NCBI RefSeq assembly: GCF_003390925.1
Contig: NZ_QUBS01000076.1
Coordinates: forward strand, 32,365-96,364
From: Trinickia diaoshuihuensis
Lineage (GTDB): Bacteria > Pseudomonadota > Gammaproteobacteria > Burkholderiales > Burkholderiaceae
DNA: 64,000 nt
Reading direction: 5' to 3'
Shown: one piece after another, positions 54,501 through 63,502 of the stretch
Layout of the letters: each line of letters starts with the position of its first letter
Position numbering within the stretch: position 1 is the stretch's first letter
Made by a program: the position numbers and the translations under genes
The notes under the pieces: model-generated
The model's input: only the letters and a program-made list of their open reading frames with translations
The model's database searches: none
Told to the model about the DNA's origin: nothing

Positions 54501-57500
54501 TGACTATAAACGCCGCGAGGTCGATCAACCTCGGAACGAATTCGACCTCGGCGCTTGGCAATATGTCGCTGACGGCGGGTCAAGACATCGTCACGAATGG
54601 GACCGTCGTTGCGCAAGGAACGGGCGCGCTGAAGGCAGGGGGCACGATTTCCGGTGCCGCCTCGTTGGCGTTCGGGTTGGACGCCAGCCTGATTTCGACG
54701 GGCGATACAGCCCTTACCGGATCACTACGCGGCGCGACCGTGCAGACGAGCGCGGGCGGGAACAGTACGCTCAACAACGTGCAGGCCGGCTCCGTCATCG
54801 CACTTGGGGCCACGGGTAATCTAAGCCTGACGGGGACACTCGCGGGCGGATCGACGGTCGCGCTGACCGCCGGCAATGACATCAACGTGAGCGGCTCTTT
54901 GCAGTCCACGGGCGACATGACGCTGGCAGCCTTGGGCGGCAACATCGGTCTGGCCGGCTCATTGAGCAGCAATGGCAATCTGTTGGCGCGGGCCGGAAGC
55001 GATGTCAATTTCGGTGGGACGACGACCGTTGCCCTCGATACAACCCTGCAAGGCGGACGCGACGTCAATGTGACGGGAGCCGTGAATGGACAAGGCAACG
55101 GCACGATCGTAGCCGGCCGCAACGTCGGCGGCAACGGAACCATTGGATTCGCGCAAGCAGCGAACCTTACGGCGGGCGGCGACATAGCGCAGGGGGGCTT
55201 GGTTCAAGGTAAGACCGTTGTCGCCGCTGCAGGCGGAGATGCGGTCGTCAACAACATCGAATCCGCCTCGAGTATTGGTCTGAGCGCGGGCAACGCGACC
55301 ATCGGCGGCCTCACCGTGAACGGCACCGTGGGTGCGGCGGGCGCGGTGACGGCGACCGCGACCGGGGGGATGGCTGTCGCGGCGAACGGCAAGATTGCGG
55401 CGGGGACGACTACCGCTCTAACCGCCTTGAGCGACATCGTCGTTGCCGGTGCGATCGAATCGAACGGCAATATGTCGATCACGTCGCAGTTTGGCAGCCT
55501 CAATGCGACTGGCGGGATCAACAGTGGCGGCGCGCTGGGTATTACCACGGGAATCGACCTTGCGTTGGGGACGAGCACGTCTGCGATTGGTGATGCCACG
55601 CTTAGCGCCGGACGCGACGCCGCGCTCGGCGGGACGTTCGTTGGCCAGGGGAACGGATACATCATCGCGGGCCGAGACATCACGGGCGCAGGCACGCAGG
55701 CATTCGCGAATGCGGCCGTTCTTGCCGCGCAACGCAATATCTCCCTTTCGGGTTCGTTGCAGGGCAACTCGATTCAGGCAACGGGAGGCGACAACGCGGG
55801 GCTGAACAATGCCACTTCTTCGACTACGTTGAAGTTAACTGCTCTCGGACTGGGCGGTAACGGCGATGCCTCGGTGACCGGAGCTACAAGTGCGACAGGC
55901 GCGATCTCGCTCAATGCGGCGCGTGACGTCGTTGTGACGGGAGCAGTGGGAAGCAATGCAACGTTGACGATGTCCGCGCAACGTAATGTCACGACGAGCG
56001 GGAGCGCAACATCGGCCGGCGACCTCAACGTGACGGCGACCAATGGAAGCGCGACGTTTGGGGGCAGTACCACTGCGACCGGCGCATTGAATGTCGCGAG
56101 CGGACTGGATACCCAACTTGGCGGGAATATCGCAGTCTCAGGCAACGTCGGGGTACAGGCGGGTCGCGACGTTCAGTTGACGGGGGCTTTGGCAGGACAA
56201 GGCACGGGCACGCTGACTTCAGGTCATGACATCACGGGTGCCGGCTCTGCCGCATTTGCGCAAACCACGACGCTGCAATCGGCCCACGACATTGCGCTGA
56301 CGGGTTCCTTGCAAGGCTCGAGCGTCACAGCTACCGCGGGCAACAGTGCGGGCTTCGGCAGCGTTCAGGCTGTGACAGGGAACTTCGTAGCAACTGCCAA
56401 CGGAACCGGCGGTGCGGGGGACATTACCTTCAGCCGTGCGGCGACAGCGCAAGGTGCGATGACGTTGCAGGCCGCTCGCGATGTGATAGCGGTTGGCTCG
56501 CTGAGCGCCGGAGGAGCGACGAGCATTACAGCTCAGCGCAACGTGGGCATCGGCTCGGCTAATTCGACCGGCGACATAGCGATCGGCGCCGGAGGTAGCC
56601 TTGCCGTCAGTGGCATTGCGATTACAAATGGCAATCTGAACGCAAGTGCGGGCAATGACCTTTGGATGGGCGCCGCGCTGGCTAGCGGAGCCATGAACTT
56701 GAGCGCTCGCGGCGCAAACGGCGCGGGCGACGTTGCGATTGGCGGCCTGATGGGATCGGGGGGCATCGCCAATGTCTCGGCGGCAAGAGACATCTCGGTC
56801 GGAGGAGACGTATCGACTGGCGACAAGCTGACGCTGACCGCCGGCCGCAATCTGTCGGTCGGCGGAAGTATCGATGCCGGGGGCGACACGAACCTCACAG
56901 GAACCGCGGGGAATATCGCGGTGATTGGCACGACGTCGACTGTCGGCAACTTGAATGCGCAGGCGGCGGGTTCGCTCGCGATGGGTGGGGGGCTCGTCAA
57001 CGGCGGCACGACGTTGAGTTCCGGCGGCACAACGACGTTGACGGGGATGCTCGCCGGGCTGAACGCCGCAAATATCAACGCCGGTGGTTCGATAACCGGT
57101 GGCGGGAACCTGACCTTCGGCGGTGACATTGGGCTCAACGCGGGTTCCGGCATTGCGCTTGGTGCTATCCAAGGTGCCGGGCAGTTTACCGCGACGGCAA
57201 ATGGCGATATGTCTTTCGGCGCTGCAACGACGGTCGGCAACGTAACGGCAACCTCGCATAACGGCAGCGTGGCGTTCAACGGCGCGCTGCAAACGGGCGG
57301 TAATGCGCGGATTCAAGCGGCCAACGACGCTACGGTGGCCGGTGGCATTGCGTCGATGGGAGCGACCAACGTTACGGGTACGAACGGCAACGTATCGATC
57401 GGCGGCGTGTCGAGCAACGGCGATGCGACGTTGACTGCAGGGAAGACGCTGACGCTGAGCGGAACGAGTGTGGTGGCCGGGCAACTCGCGCTTACCGGTG

Positions 57501-60500
57501 GGAACGTGACGTTGACCGGGACGGCGAGCGGCTCGAAGAGCATTGACGTGAGCGCGCAAGACACGCTCGACGCGAGCAAGGCATCGCTCGTTGCGACGCA
57601 GAACCTACGGGCGAGTGGAACGAACGTCACGCTCGGGAATGCGATCGTCGGCGGAACGTTGACCGTACAGGCATCGAATCAGTTGTCGCTGGTTGGCAGC
57701 GCAATCGACGTTGTGGGGGCCGCGTCGCTTAGTTCACAAAACGGGCTTACCAACGCGACGAACGTGCTGGCTGGCGGCGGACTGTCTGTTTCGGCCGGCA
57801 ATCTGACGAATCTGGCCAATGGTTCGTTCGCGTCGACGGGCACGACATCGATCCAAGCGACGAACTTTGCAAATGCTGGCTTGGTGAATGGCGCGACGAC
57901 CACCGTCAATGTCGCAGGGGCGCTCACGAACAGCGGCTCTTTGATGGGCCTCTCGGCACTTACGATCAATACCGGATCGCTGAACAATCAAAGCGGGTTG
58001 ATCTTTGCGGGGGATCCGAACACGCCGAATGCGCCGACAAAGGGTGACGTTGCGCTGACGATCAACGGCGGCGGGAGTGCGTTCAACAACGTCGGTGGTC
58101 AATTGTTGGCGCAGCGCAACTTAGCGTTGAGTGCAGTGAATGCCGCGATCGATCCGTCGCAAGGAACGATTAATCAAGGAGGACAGCTTTCGATCACCGC
58201 TGGGTCGATCAGTGTCAATGGCACTTGGAATTACGGCGGGCAGAGTGTTGCGATCAACGGGCTGAACGGCATTACAAATAGCGGAACGATGACTGGCGCC
58301 GCACCGTTGACGATTTCGACCGGGGGCACGTTCACGAACCTCGGCAACGTCGCTGGCAACGACGTGACGTTCAACGGAACGCTTTATAACGCTGCCAACG
58401 CGGTGATGCATGCGGGCGATGTGCTCGCGCTCAATGGCAATACGACGAATCGCGGTACGGTTGAGGCGGTGAATGCGGTCAACGTAACCGGAGGATCGTA
58501 CGACAATCAGGGCGCGACGACGCAGGCGCAGGGGAACGTAAATCTTAATCTTAGCGCCGCGCTTTTGAATACCGGTGGATCGGTGTTTGCCGGGAATAAT
58601 TTAACGGTCAACGCAGCTTCGGTTGTGAACGACCAAACTGCGCCAACGGGACAACAGACGATAACGACCGCGGTAGTTGACCCTTCAGTTCTTTGGTCGG
58701 GCGCTGTCGGCACCAAGGGAATTGGATACGAATACATCTTTGGCGGGGACGGAGGTGAGCTCTCTGCCGGATATAACACAGTGTCCGCGACGCTTGGCGA
58801 CCTGTTAGCTCCGACGGGCTCCACGACGAATAGCTCGCCGACGGCGCCGGAAGGCCATTGCTTTGATGGTTGTTCCATCTCGGCGTCTCAACCTGTTGCC
58901 GGCTCAGGCTCCGTTACGTTTAACGAGTATGACGGCGTGTGGGTCGTCGGAACGATAGCCGGCGGTAGTCTTCAGGCTTCGCGGACGTTCGTATTGCCGA
59001 CCGTCTATGAAACCACCACTACCCAGCAGCCGGGCGTGTCCGGCACGTTGTCGGCCGGCAACGCCATCGCGCTGACTGCTGGCTCGCTGTCGAATCAAGG
59101 CGGACAGATTGCAGCACAAGGCAGCGTGACGTTGAATATTCAGTCGCTTTCAAACGGTGCAGTGGCGCCTACGCTGGCCACTCAAAGTACTACCTTTGTT
59201 AGTCAAAGCGACTATTCTGCGTTTCTATCGCAGCTACGTGCGCTGGGGACGATCGAGGTCCAGGGTACGGGCAATTCCACTGGCGCGTTCGATTGCGATT
59301 CTGCGCACTATTGCTTCGTCGGCTCTCCCTACGCGCCGACTACGTTTCAGATCGTAAGCGGTTCCACGGCCCCCTCCGCGACTGGATCGCTTACAGCGTC
59401 GACAGCGACGGGGATGATTGCAGCCGGTAGCAATGTCAACATCGCCTCCGTCGGCAATCTCGTCAACGCAGGATTGATCTATGCCGGCAACAATGTCCAA
59501 TTGCTGGCCGGCACGTTGACTAATGAAGGTGGGAATCAGCAAAGCTATTCTTCTCAGGTCGGGTGCGCTTCAGGTGTTGCCGGGTATGCGTGTGGCAACG
59601 GAGGATCGCCGCGTGGAACCAATCCGGTTACGACAACGTTCAGCTACAGCCAAAACGACGCCACGATTTACGCAGGGAACGACCTTGTCGTCGCGGCGGG
59701 TCAAGTCAACAACACATACGGGAATTTGCTCGCCGGTCACGACATCGTGATCGGCGGCATTGGCTCGACTGCCAACTCGACGACGCCTGCACAAAGTCTC
59801 AACAATACGTCCGGCAATATCGTCGCGGGCAACAACATCACGCTTAACGTTTCAGGGGCGATCACAAATAATCTGCCACCTCCTGTTCCGGTGCATGAGA
59901 ACTATGGTTCGAAGGAGCAGTACTCCGGCTGCATGACCGCGGGTGGCTATAAGGAAAGCTACTGCGAAGGATATGTCGATCAGCAATCCGGCAGCTCGTC
60001 GGTTATCAGCGCGGGTAACAATCTACAGATCGCTGCCGGTACGTTGACGAATATCGGTAGTTTGATCGCGGCGGGCAACAGCGCGACCATCAACGTGACC
60101 GGCCCCGTTGTCAACGAGGCGCAGACGCTCAACGCCTACTGGCATTCTCACTGGGTGCAAGAAACGGGGATGTTCAGTAGCGACAAACGCCACGACATTT
60201 GGGCGTGCGGTTCGGCGGCCGAATGCACAGCGCTATACGGCAGTGCCTACACGAGCACCGGCGGCACGATCGATCCGCCGCAGCCGGTTGGCAACATCGC
60301 TGCGACTATTCAAGCACCAAACCTTTCGATTTCGTCGAACGGCCAAATCCAGAACGTCGGAAACGTTATCGGAACGTCGGTTTCGCTGACGGGCCAGCGG
60401 CTCATTAACGGTATTACGACGGCGAACACCTATACGCCGCGCGTGAACAACCCATCGCAGGTTATTTCGTTGAGCCCCGTGGACTTGCCGGGATTGAACC

Positions 60501-62872
60501 TGGCGATGCCTCGCTCGGTCGGGACAGGGAAATTGCCCACGCCCGTCGCAGGTCAAGCTTCCTATGTGGATGCCTCGCTCGGCGCTTCGGCCGTGGGTTT
60601 TGTCGGCCCGCAGGATTTGATCCAAAACCTACCTTCGAACTTGCAACCTAGCTCGACGCTGTTCTATTACAACCCGCAGGAAGAGAATCTGTTGCTCCAG
60701 CAGGCGGCGCTGCAACAAACGGGAAAGGCGAGCTTTGTCGATGGATTGACTTTCGATAGCAAGAACAACATATCGGTGACGGACCAGGAGAAGGCATACC
60801 TGTATCAGAACGCCATCGACTATGCGAAGGCGAATGACATTCAGCTTGGCGATGCATTGACGCAACAGCAGGTCAGTGCCCTCGACAAACCGATGCTTTG
60901 GTATGTCGAGCAGACCGTACCGGATCCGTCATGCAAGGCGACAGGTACGGCCACGTGCCCGACTATTACCGCTTTGATGCCGCAGGTGTACCTGCCGACG
61001 AATACTGCAGCGATGTCGGCTGGCGGCAACATCGAAGGGCAAGACGTTACGCTGAATTTCGATAAGGACGGCAACGGCAGCGTCCTCAACACGGGAACGA
61101 TCTCGGCGTCGAATACGTTGACCGTCAATACCAACACGCTGACGAACGAAGCGAATCAGGTCGACGTTGGGCAGATTTGGGAGAAAGTGAAAGGCGGCTA
61201 CATCGATACGACCGGGACGGAGGTCCAGCCGGGCGGGTTCATGAGCGCGGCGAACATGGACCTTAACGTGCAGACGTTGAACCAGGTCGGCGGTGCGCTC
61301 CAGCAATTGAATGCTGACGGCACGGTTGATCAAGCGGGTACGCAACAAACGCTAGCTGCGCTACAGCAGCAGTTAGGCGACCAGTTCACTCAAACGTCCG
61401 TCACGGACCATCTACATACGGACTTCGTGAAAGACGGCGGTGGGCTTCCGATGTTCGTTGTCGCAGCGATTGCGATTGCCGCATCGATCGTGACGGCGGG
61501 GGCGGCCGCAGCGGCGTTTGGCGTCGCGATGGCGCAGCTATCGATTGGATCGGTCCTCATTGGCGCGCTCGGTGGCATGGTAGGAAGCGCGGTTAGTCAG
61601 GTTGCGTCTGGTCAAGGCCTTAACTTTGGGCAGATTCTTCAGGCTGGGGCGATCGGCGCTATCACCGCCGGTGCATTTGCAGCGATGGGCGCCAGCACGC
61701 AAGCACTCCAACAGTTCGGAAGCAAGATTGCGAATGGGACGGTTGGTCTCGCGGACATCGGCAATGCAGTACAGGTTGTGATCGAGCGCGGCGTGGTTAC
61801 CGCAACTGCCGAGAGTGCGATCGAAGGCGCCAATTTTGGGCAGGCGTTGGAAGGTAGTGCGATTAGCGACCTTGGTGCGATCGGTGCTTCAGCGATCGGG
61901 ACGGAATTCGATGGCCAGAATGAACATCCGGATATCAACAGTCCGCTTTACGTCGGAAGCCATGCCGTGTTGGGTTGCGCGCTGTCCGCTGCGCAGGGAA
62001 CAGGTTGTGTCGGGGGGGCAATTGGGGGGGCAGTATCCGCAGCCTCGGCTGAAACAATTGCTTATGAAGTCACTGGGGGACAAGGCAACCCGAATTCCGC
62101 TCAGCTGGCGGCAATCACGTCGCTGTCCATGCTTGCGGGGGGCGGTCTTGCTGCCGCGCTGGGCCAAAACGCGGACGGAGCAGCAAGTGCGGCCGAAAAC
62201 GAGACGTTGAACAACACCTGTGGTAGCGATGACCCGCATGGCTGTGGAAAGGCGTTAGGTTTGGTTGGCACTCTAGCGGGGGGCGCCGGAGCGTTTCTAG
62301 CCTCGCTGTTTGCTGACACGGCAACCGAGGGCCTTAACCTTCCAGCGACGCTGGAGGAGGTGGTGGCGGGAGCAAAAGCCGGCCGGAAAGCAGGAACCGC
62401 AGTCGGCAACTCGCTCGACTCGATGGCTTCCAAGAGTACTAGCGATGGCGCTGGCGGTAGTTCTGCCGGCAGCACGGGTTCGGGCCAAAGCGCGGAAGGG
62501 ACAGGGGGCGGGACTAATGCTACTGGTTCTACACCGCCGAAGGTCGGGCTCTACAAGGGGGCGACACAGGAGACGATCGATAAAATCAATCAGGTTATTC
62601 AAGTGGCGGAGGACACCACCACTGGGTCGGGAACGAAAAATTTCACGATGCCGACGCAATCGTCGCGGCAGGCCGCGTTCGATTATTTGGCTGAAGGTGC
62701 TGAACAAGCTACGATCGAGACTCCGAAAGGCCCGATCCAGTCGGCGACGCTAGCCGACGGTACGAAGGTTGTGTCCCGCCCGTTCAGCAGTAGCATGAGC
62801 GGGAACACGCCGACGATCCAGATCATAAGACCGGGCGGCGGTACAGCGCTTGAGATCCGGTTTCCCCAGTAA
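51548..62872 (+). CDS. cdiA: Giant CdiA-like filamentous exoprotein with C-terminal toxin region
   Basis: A 3774-residue protein. After a long N terminus with hydrophobic segment (VVSALVAATLFIGPITVTV) comes the TPS domain (about residues 100-330; VIIANPNGIAVRGAGF). Residues about 400-2350 are beta-helix repeats, including 185-residue super-repeats. A Cys- and Tyr-containing segment follows (about 2370-2960). Near 3300-3420 is the Ala/Gly-rich hydrophobic DUF637-type region. At about 3550 AAENETLNN replaces the VENN motif that marks the start of CdiA toxins. The last 110 residues (from PPKVGLYKGATQETIDK) are a compact domain ending in PTIQIIRPG and ALEIRF, which looks like a small RNase-type toxin. 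It is followed by a candidate immunity gene. Confidence 0.92.
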   Translation: MTKSIRGSWQRFEQARAARERLHLHSGEHIAGDETRRYRAWQRVVSALVAATLFIGPITVTVEQGRMAAGVLAAGDRRLSDDAWREIQDLAQLRIRFAMQAAEAAAITDPTAPISFQPKITQSTGSGGGVPVVNITAPNAAGISLNQYQTFNVDPVGLILNNSLQGGTTLTGGNVTANPNLNGRTASMIVNQVTSTGTAFMSVLNGPLEVFGAPATVIIANPNGIAVRGAGFTNTIGVTLTTGTPRFLTALGGTQTDFTNAQAVAYDVKGGHIQIEGNAGTNGPGAGIEGTVGTIDLIGETVGINAPLYAGTRINVIAGDQVVSPAATGATGTTYATQSNGSANNAASIGNATQGYAIDATNFGAMTAGQIAVIGTAQGMGVRTDAALSANAGNLTLSSNGDLTAGNHAAQQEVSITSAGNTTLSGTGLGVGGYQLSAGGDVTSGGTLQSQATLSVVAGGNVNIANAQSAGDMTMTGGANVTAANIQTGGNLSVAAQGAGGGGDVTLNGTNIVTGSTTLTAARDIDADGQFASGALQATAQRDVNVNSALQGSSDIALTAKTGNVNIRANINGASNLAMSAGQAIAIDAQATAQHAVSLAAGAVSVNGSLASGTTLNANATGAFGVAGSLMVGTDASIDAASIDVPGVFIAQGNGVMNSLGDMSGTGSIAFGQSGTLASGQDITLAGKLLSNGLQVTAANSVTLASVQAGGAFSVVANGKAGGGDVTLNGSTAAVGATSVQAARDVIVNGTLAGGAQVEASAQRNVTVATTGTIQSIGDLTVTATKGEFQSNGTVNSGGKLSASAAGNLSLNGSTTVTGDASLTAGQDLVNTGTLAGQSSASLRADHDVSLGGTSGFTSDVAVSAAHDLSVSGFLQGNNVTLNAANSAVLNNVQANAALSISALGNATGGDVNVNGLVTSQSGTTLTAAGKASITGSLASSGALNVSSALDTSISGTAKSNGSMTLASTSGSLTSTGVVESGTDLTINAARSINLGTNSTSALGNMSLTAGQDIVTNGTVVAQGTGALKAGGTISGAASLAFGLDASLISTGDTALTGSLRGATVQTSAGGNSTLNNVQAGSVIALGATGNLSLTGTLAGGSTVALTAGNDINVSGSLQSTGDMTLAALGGNIGLAGSLSSNGNLLARAGSDVNFGGTTTVALDTTLQGGRDVNVTGAVNGQGNGTIVAGRNVGGNGTIGFAQAANLTAGGDIAQGGLVQGKTVVAAAGGDAVVNNIESASSIGLSAGNATIGGLTVNGTVGAAGAVTATATGGMAVAANGKIAAGTTTALTALSDIVVAGAIESNGNMSITSQFGSLNATGGINSGGALGITTGIDLALGTSTSAIGDATLSAGRDAALGGTFVGQGNGYIIAGRDITGAGTQAFANAAVLAAQRNISLSGSLQGNSIQATGGDNAGLNNATSSTTLKLTALGLGGNGDASVTGATSATGAISLNAARDVVVTGAVGSNATLTMSAQRNVTTSGSATSAGDLNVTATNGSATFGGSTTATGALNVASGLDTQLGGNIAVSGNVGVQAGRDVQLTGALAGQGTGTLTSGHDITGAGSAAFAQTTTLQSAHDIALTGSLQGSSVTATAGNSAGFGSVQAVTGNFVATANGTGGAGDITFSRAATAQGAMTLQAARDVIAVGSLSAGGATSITAQRNVGIGSANSTGDIAIGAGGSLAVSGIAITNGNLNASAGNDLWMGAALASGAMNLSARGANGAGDVAIGGLMGSGGIANVSAARDISVGGDVSTGDKLTLTAGRNLSVGGSIDAGGDTNLTGTAGNIAVIGTTSTVGNLNAQAAGSLAMGGGLVNGGTTLSSGGTTTLTGMLAGLNAANINAGGSITGGGNLTFGGDIGLNAGSGIALGAIQGAGQFTATANGDMSFGAATTVGNVTATSHNGSVAFNGALQTGGNARIQAANDATVAGGIASMGATNVTGTNGNVSIGGVSSNGDATLTAGKTLTLSGTSVVAGQLALTGGNVTLTGTASGSKSIDVSAQDTLDASKASLVATQNLRASGTNVTLGNAIVGGTLTVQASNQLSLVGSAIDVVGAASLSSQNGLTNATNVLAGGGLSVSAGNLTNLANGSFASTGTTSIQATNFANAGLVNGATTTVNVAGALTNSGSLMGLSALTINTGSLNNQSGLIFAGDPNTPNAPTKGDVALTINGGGSAFNNVGGQLLAQRNLALSAVNAAIDPSQGTINQGGQLSITAGSISVNGTWNYGGQSVAINGLNGITNSGTMTGAAPLTISTGGTFTNLGNVAGNDVTFNGTLYNAANAVMHAGDVLALNGNTTNRGTVEAVNAVNVTGGSYDNQGATTQAQGNVNLNLSAALLNTGGSVFAGNNLTVNAASVVNDQTAPTGQQTITTAVVDPSVLWSGAVGTKGIGYEYIFGGDGGELSAGYNTVSATLGDLLAPTGSTTNSSPTAPEGHCFDGCSISASQPVAGSGSVTFNEYDGVWVVGTIAGGSLQASRTFVLPTVYETTTTQQPGVSGTLSAGNAIALTAGSLSNQGGQIAAQGSVTLNIQSLSNGAVAPTLATQSTTFVSQSDYSAFLSQLRALGTIEVQGTGNSTGAFDCDSAHYCFVGSPYAPTTFQIVSGSTAPSATGSLTASTATGMIAAGSNVNIASVGNLVNAGLIYAGNNVQLLAGTLTNEGGNQQSYSSQVGCASGVAGYACGNGGSPRGTNPVTTTFSYSQNDATIYAGNDLVVAAGQVNNTYGNLLAGHDIVIGGIGSTANSTTPAQSLNNTSGNIVAGNNITLNVSGAITNNLPPPVPVHENYGSKEQYSGCMTAGGYKESYCEGYVDQQSGSSSVISAGNNLQIAAGTLTNIGSLIAAGNSATINVTGPVVNEAQTLNAYWHSHWVQETGMFSSDKRHDIWACGSAAECTALYGSAYTSTGGTIDPPQPVGNIAATIQAPNLSISSNGQIQNVGNVIGTSVSLTGQRLINGITTANTYTPRVNNPSQVISLSPVDLPGLNLAMPRSVGTGKLPTPVAGQASYVDASLGASAVGFVGPQDLIQNLPSNLQPSSTLFYYNPQEENLLLQQAALQQTGKASFVDGLTFDSKNNISVTDQEKAYLYQNAIDYAKANDIQLGDALTQQQVSALDKPMLWYVEQTVPDPSCKATGTATCPTITALMPQVYLPTNTAAMSAGGNIEGQDVTLNFDKDGNGSVLNTGTISASNTLTVNTNTLTNEANQVDVGQIWEKVKGGYIDTTGTEVQPGGFMSAANMDLNVQTLNQVGGALQQLNADGTVDQAGTQQTLAALQQQLGDQFTQTSVTDHLHTDFVKDGGGLPMFVVAAIAIAASIVTAGAAAAAFGVAMAQLSIGSVLIGALGGMVGSAVSQVASGQGLNFGQILQAGAIGAITAGAFAAMGASTQALQQFGSKIANGTVGLADIGNAVQVVIERGVVTATAESAIEGANFGQALEGSAISDLGAIGASAIGTEFDGQNEHPDINSPLYVGSHAVLGCALSAAQGTGCVGGAIGGAVSAASAETIAYEVTGGQGNPNSAQLAAITSLSMLAGGGLAAALGQNADGAASAAENETLNNTCGSDDPHGCGKALGLVGTLAGGAGAFLASLFADTATEGLNLPATLEEVVAGAKAGRKAGTAVGNSLDSMASKSTSDGAGGSSAGSTGSGQSAEGTGGGTNATGSTPPKVGLYKGATQETIDKINQVIQVAEDTTTGSGTKNFTMPTQSSRQAAFDYLAEGAEQATIETPKGPIQSATLADGTKVVSRPFSSSMSGNTPTIQIIRPGGGTALEIRFPQ
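53003..56900 (+). repeat. Tandem 185-residue super-repeats inside the giant exoprotein
   Basis: The segment around NNVQA/SVQA recurs at about nt 53003, 53666, 54224, 54779, 55256, 55811 and 56363. Intervals are 221, 186, 185, 159, 185 and 184 codons. Each unit has the same order of elements: an LQG/LRG strand, ANSAVLNNVQA-like, GGDVxxNG, AARDV, AQRNV, GDLxVTA and GQDxxxxG. Only part of each unit is well conserved. Confidence 0.75.
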
Positions 62873-62881
62873 GGACAAGCC

Positions 62882-63502
62882 ATGAGCAAGTATCTTCCGT
62901 TCTTGCATGAAAACGATGACGAACGCTTCTTTTGCCTCGACCCGGTCGAGGTGGAGTTCTCCTTGAATGTGAGGAAACTCTTCGACTATTCGCACGGGGA
63001 ACGTTTCGACGAACATGTAGTCGGGAAGTTGGGGCTGCGAATCGGCTTCTTTCTCCATACCGCACAAGCGGCTATGGCGGGAGACGAGTCTGTGTTTGAG
63101 AAATTCTTTTCGTCATTGCAAGAGTGTGGTGTGACGTGCCTTTATGCTTTGCCGACTGGGTATGACTATGATTCATTGAATGAGAAGACGATGGAGGTTA
63201 CTGAATATGATCCGCCGTTAGTTGCAAAAATCTCGCCTAGTGCTTCCGACTTCGGAAAAATCAGGCGCGGGCTGATTGGATTGCTTTTTAACCAGAGCTA
63301 TTTGTTTTCCCCGTGTCTGACATACGGGTTGTTGGACTGGAATGGTCATCATTCGCTTTTTCTTGGGCCATCGGCGTTTATCGAGGAGGTTTTAGGAAAG
63401 CGAGTCGAGGACACCTGGGAGCCAGTCAAGGTAGACACTGAGATCGAGTCGACTGTCTTGACTCGCTTGAGAGCGGCCATGGAGGCATACGGAATCTCAT
63501 AA
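62882..63502 (+). CDS. cdiI: Candidate immunity protein for the CdiA C-terminal toxin
   Basis: A 206-residue protein starting 9 nt after the exoprotein stop, in the position of cdiI. It has no signal peptide and is acidic, as many immunity proteins are. Segments include DERFFCLDPVEVEFSLNVRK, SSLQECGVTCLYALPTGYDY and LLFNQSYLFSPCLTYGLLDW. I recognise no family. The DNA is distinctly more AT-rich than the flanking genes, which is usual for toxin-immunity modules gained by transfer. The immunity role is inferred from position, size and composition. Confidence 0.7.
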   Translation: MSKYLPFLHENDDERFFCLDPVEVEFSLNVRKLFDYSHGERFDEHVVGKLGLRIGFFLHTAQAAMAGDESVFEKFFSSLQECGVTCLYALPTGYDYDSLNEKTMEVTEYDPPLVAKISPSASDFGKIRRGLIGLLFNQSYLFSPCLTYGLLDWNGHHSLFLGPSAFIEEVLGKRVEDTWEPVKVDTEIESTVLTRLRAAMEAYGIS

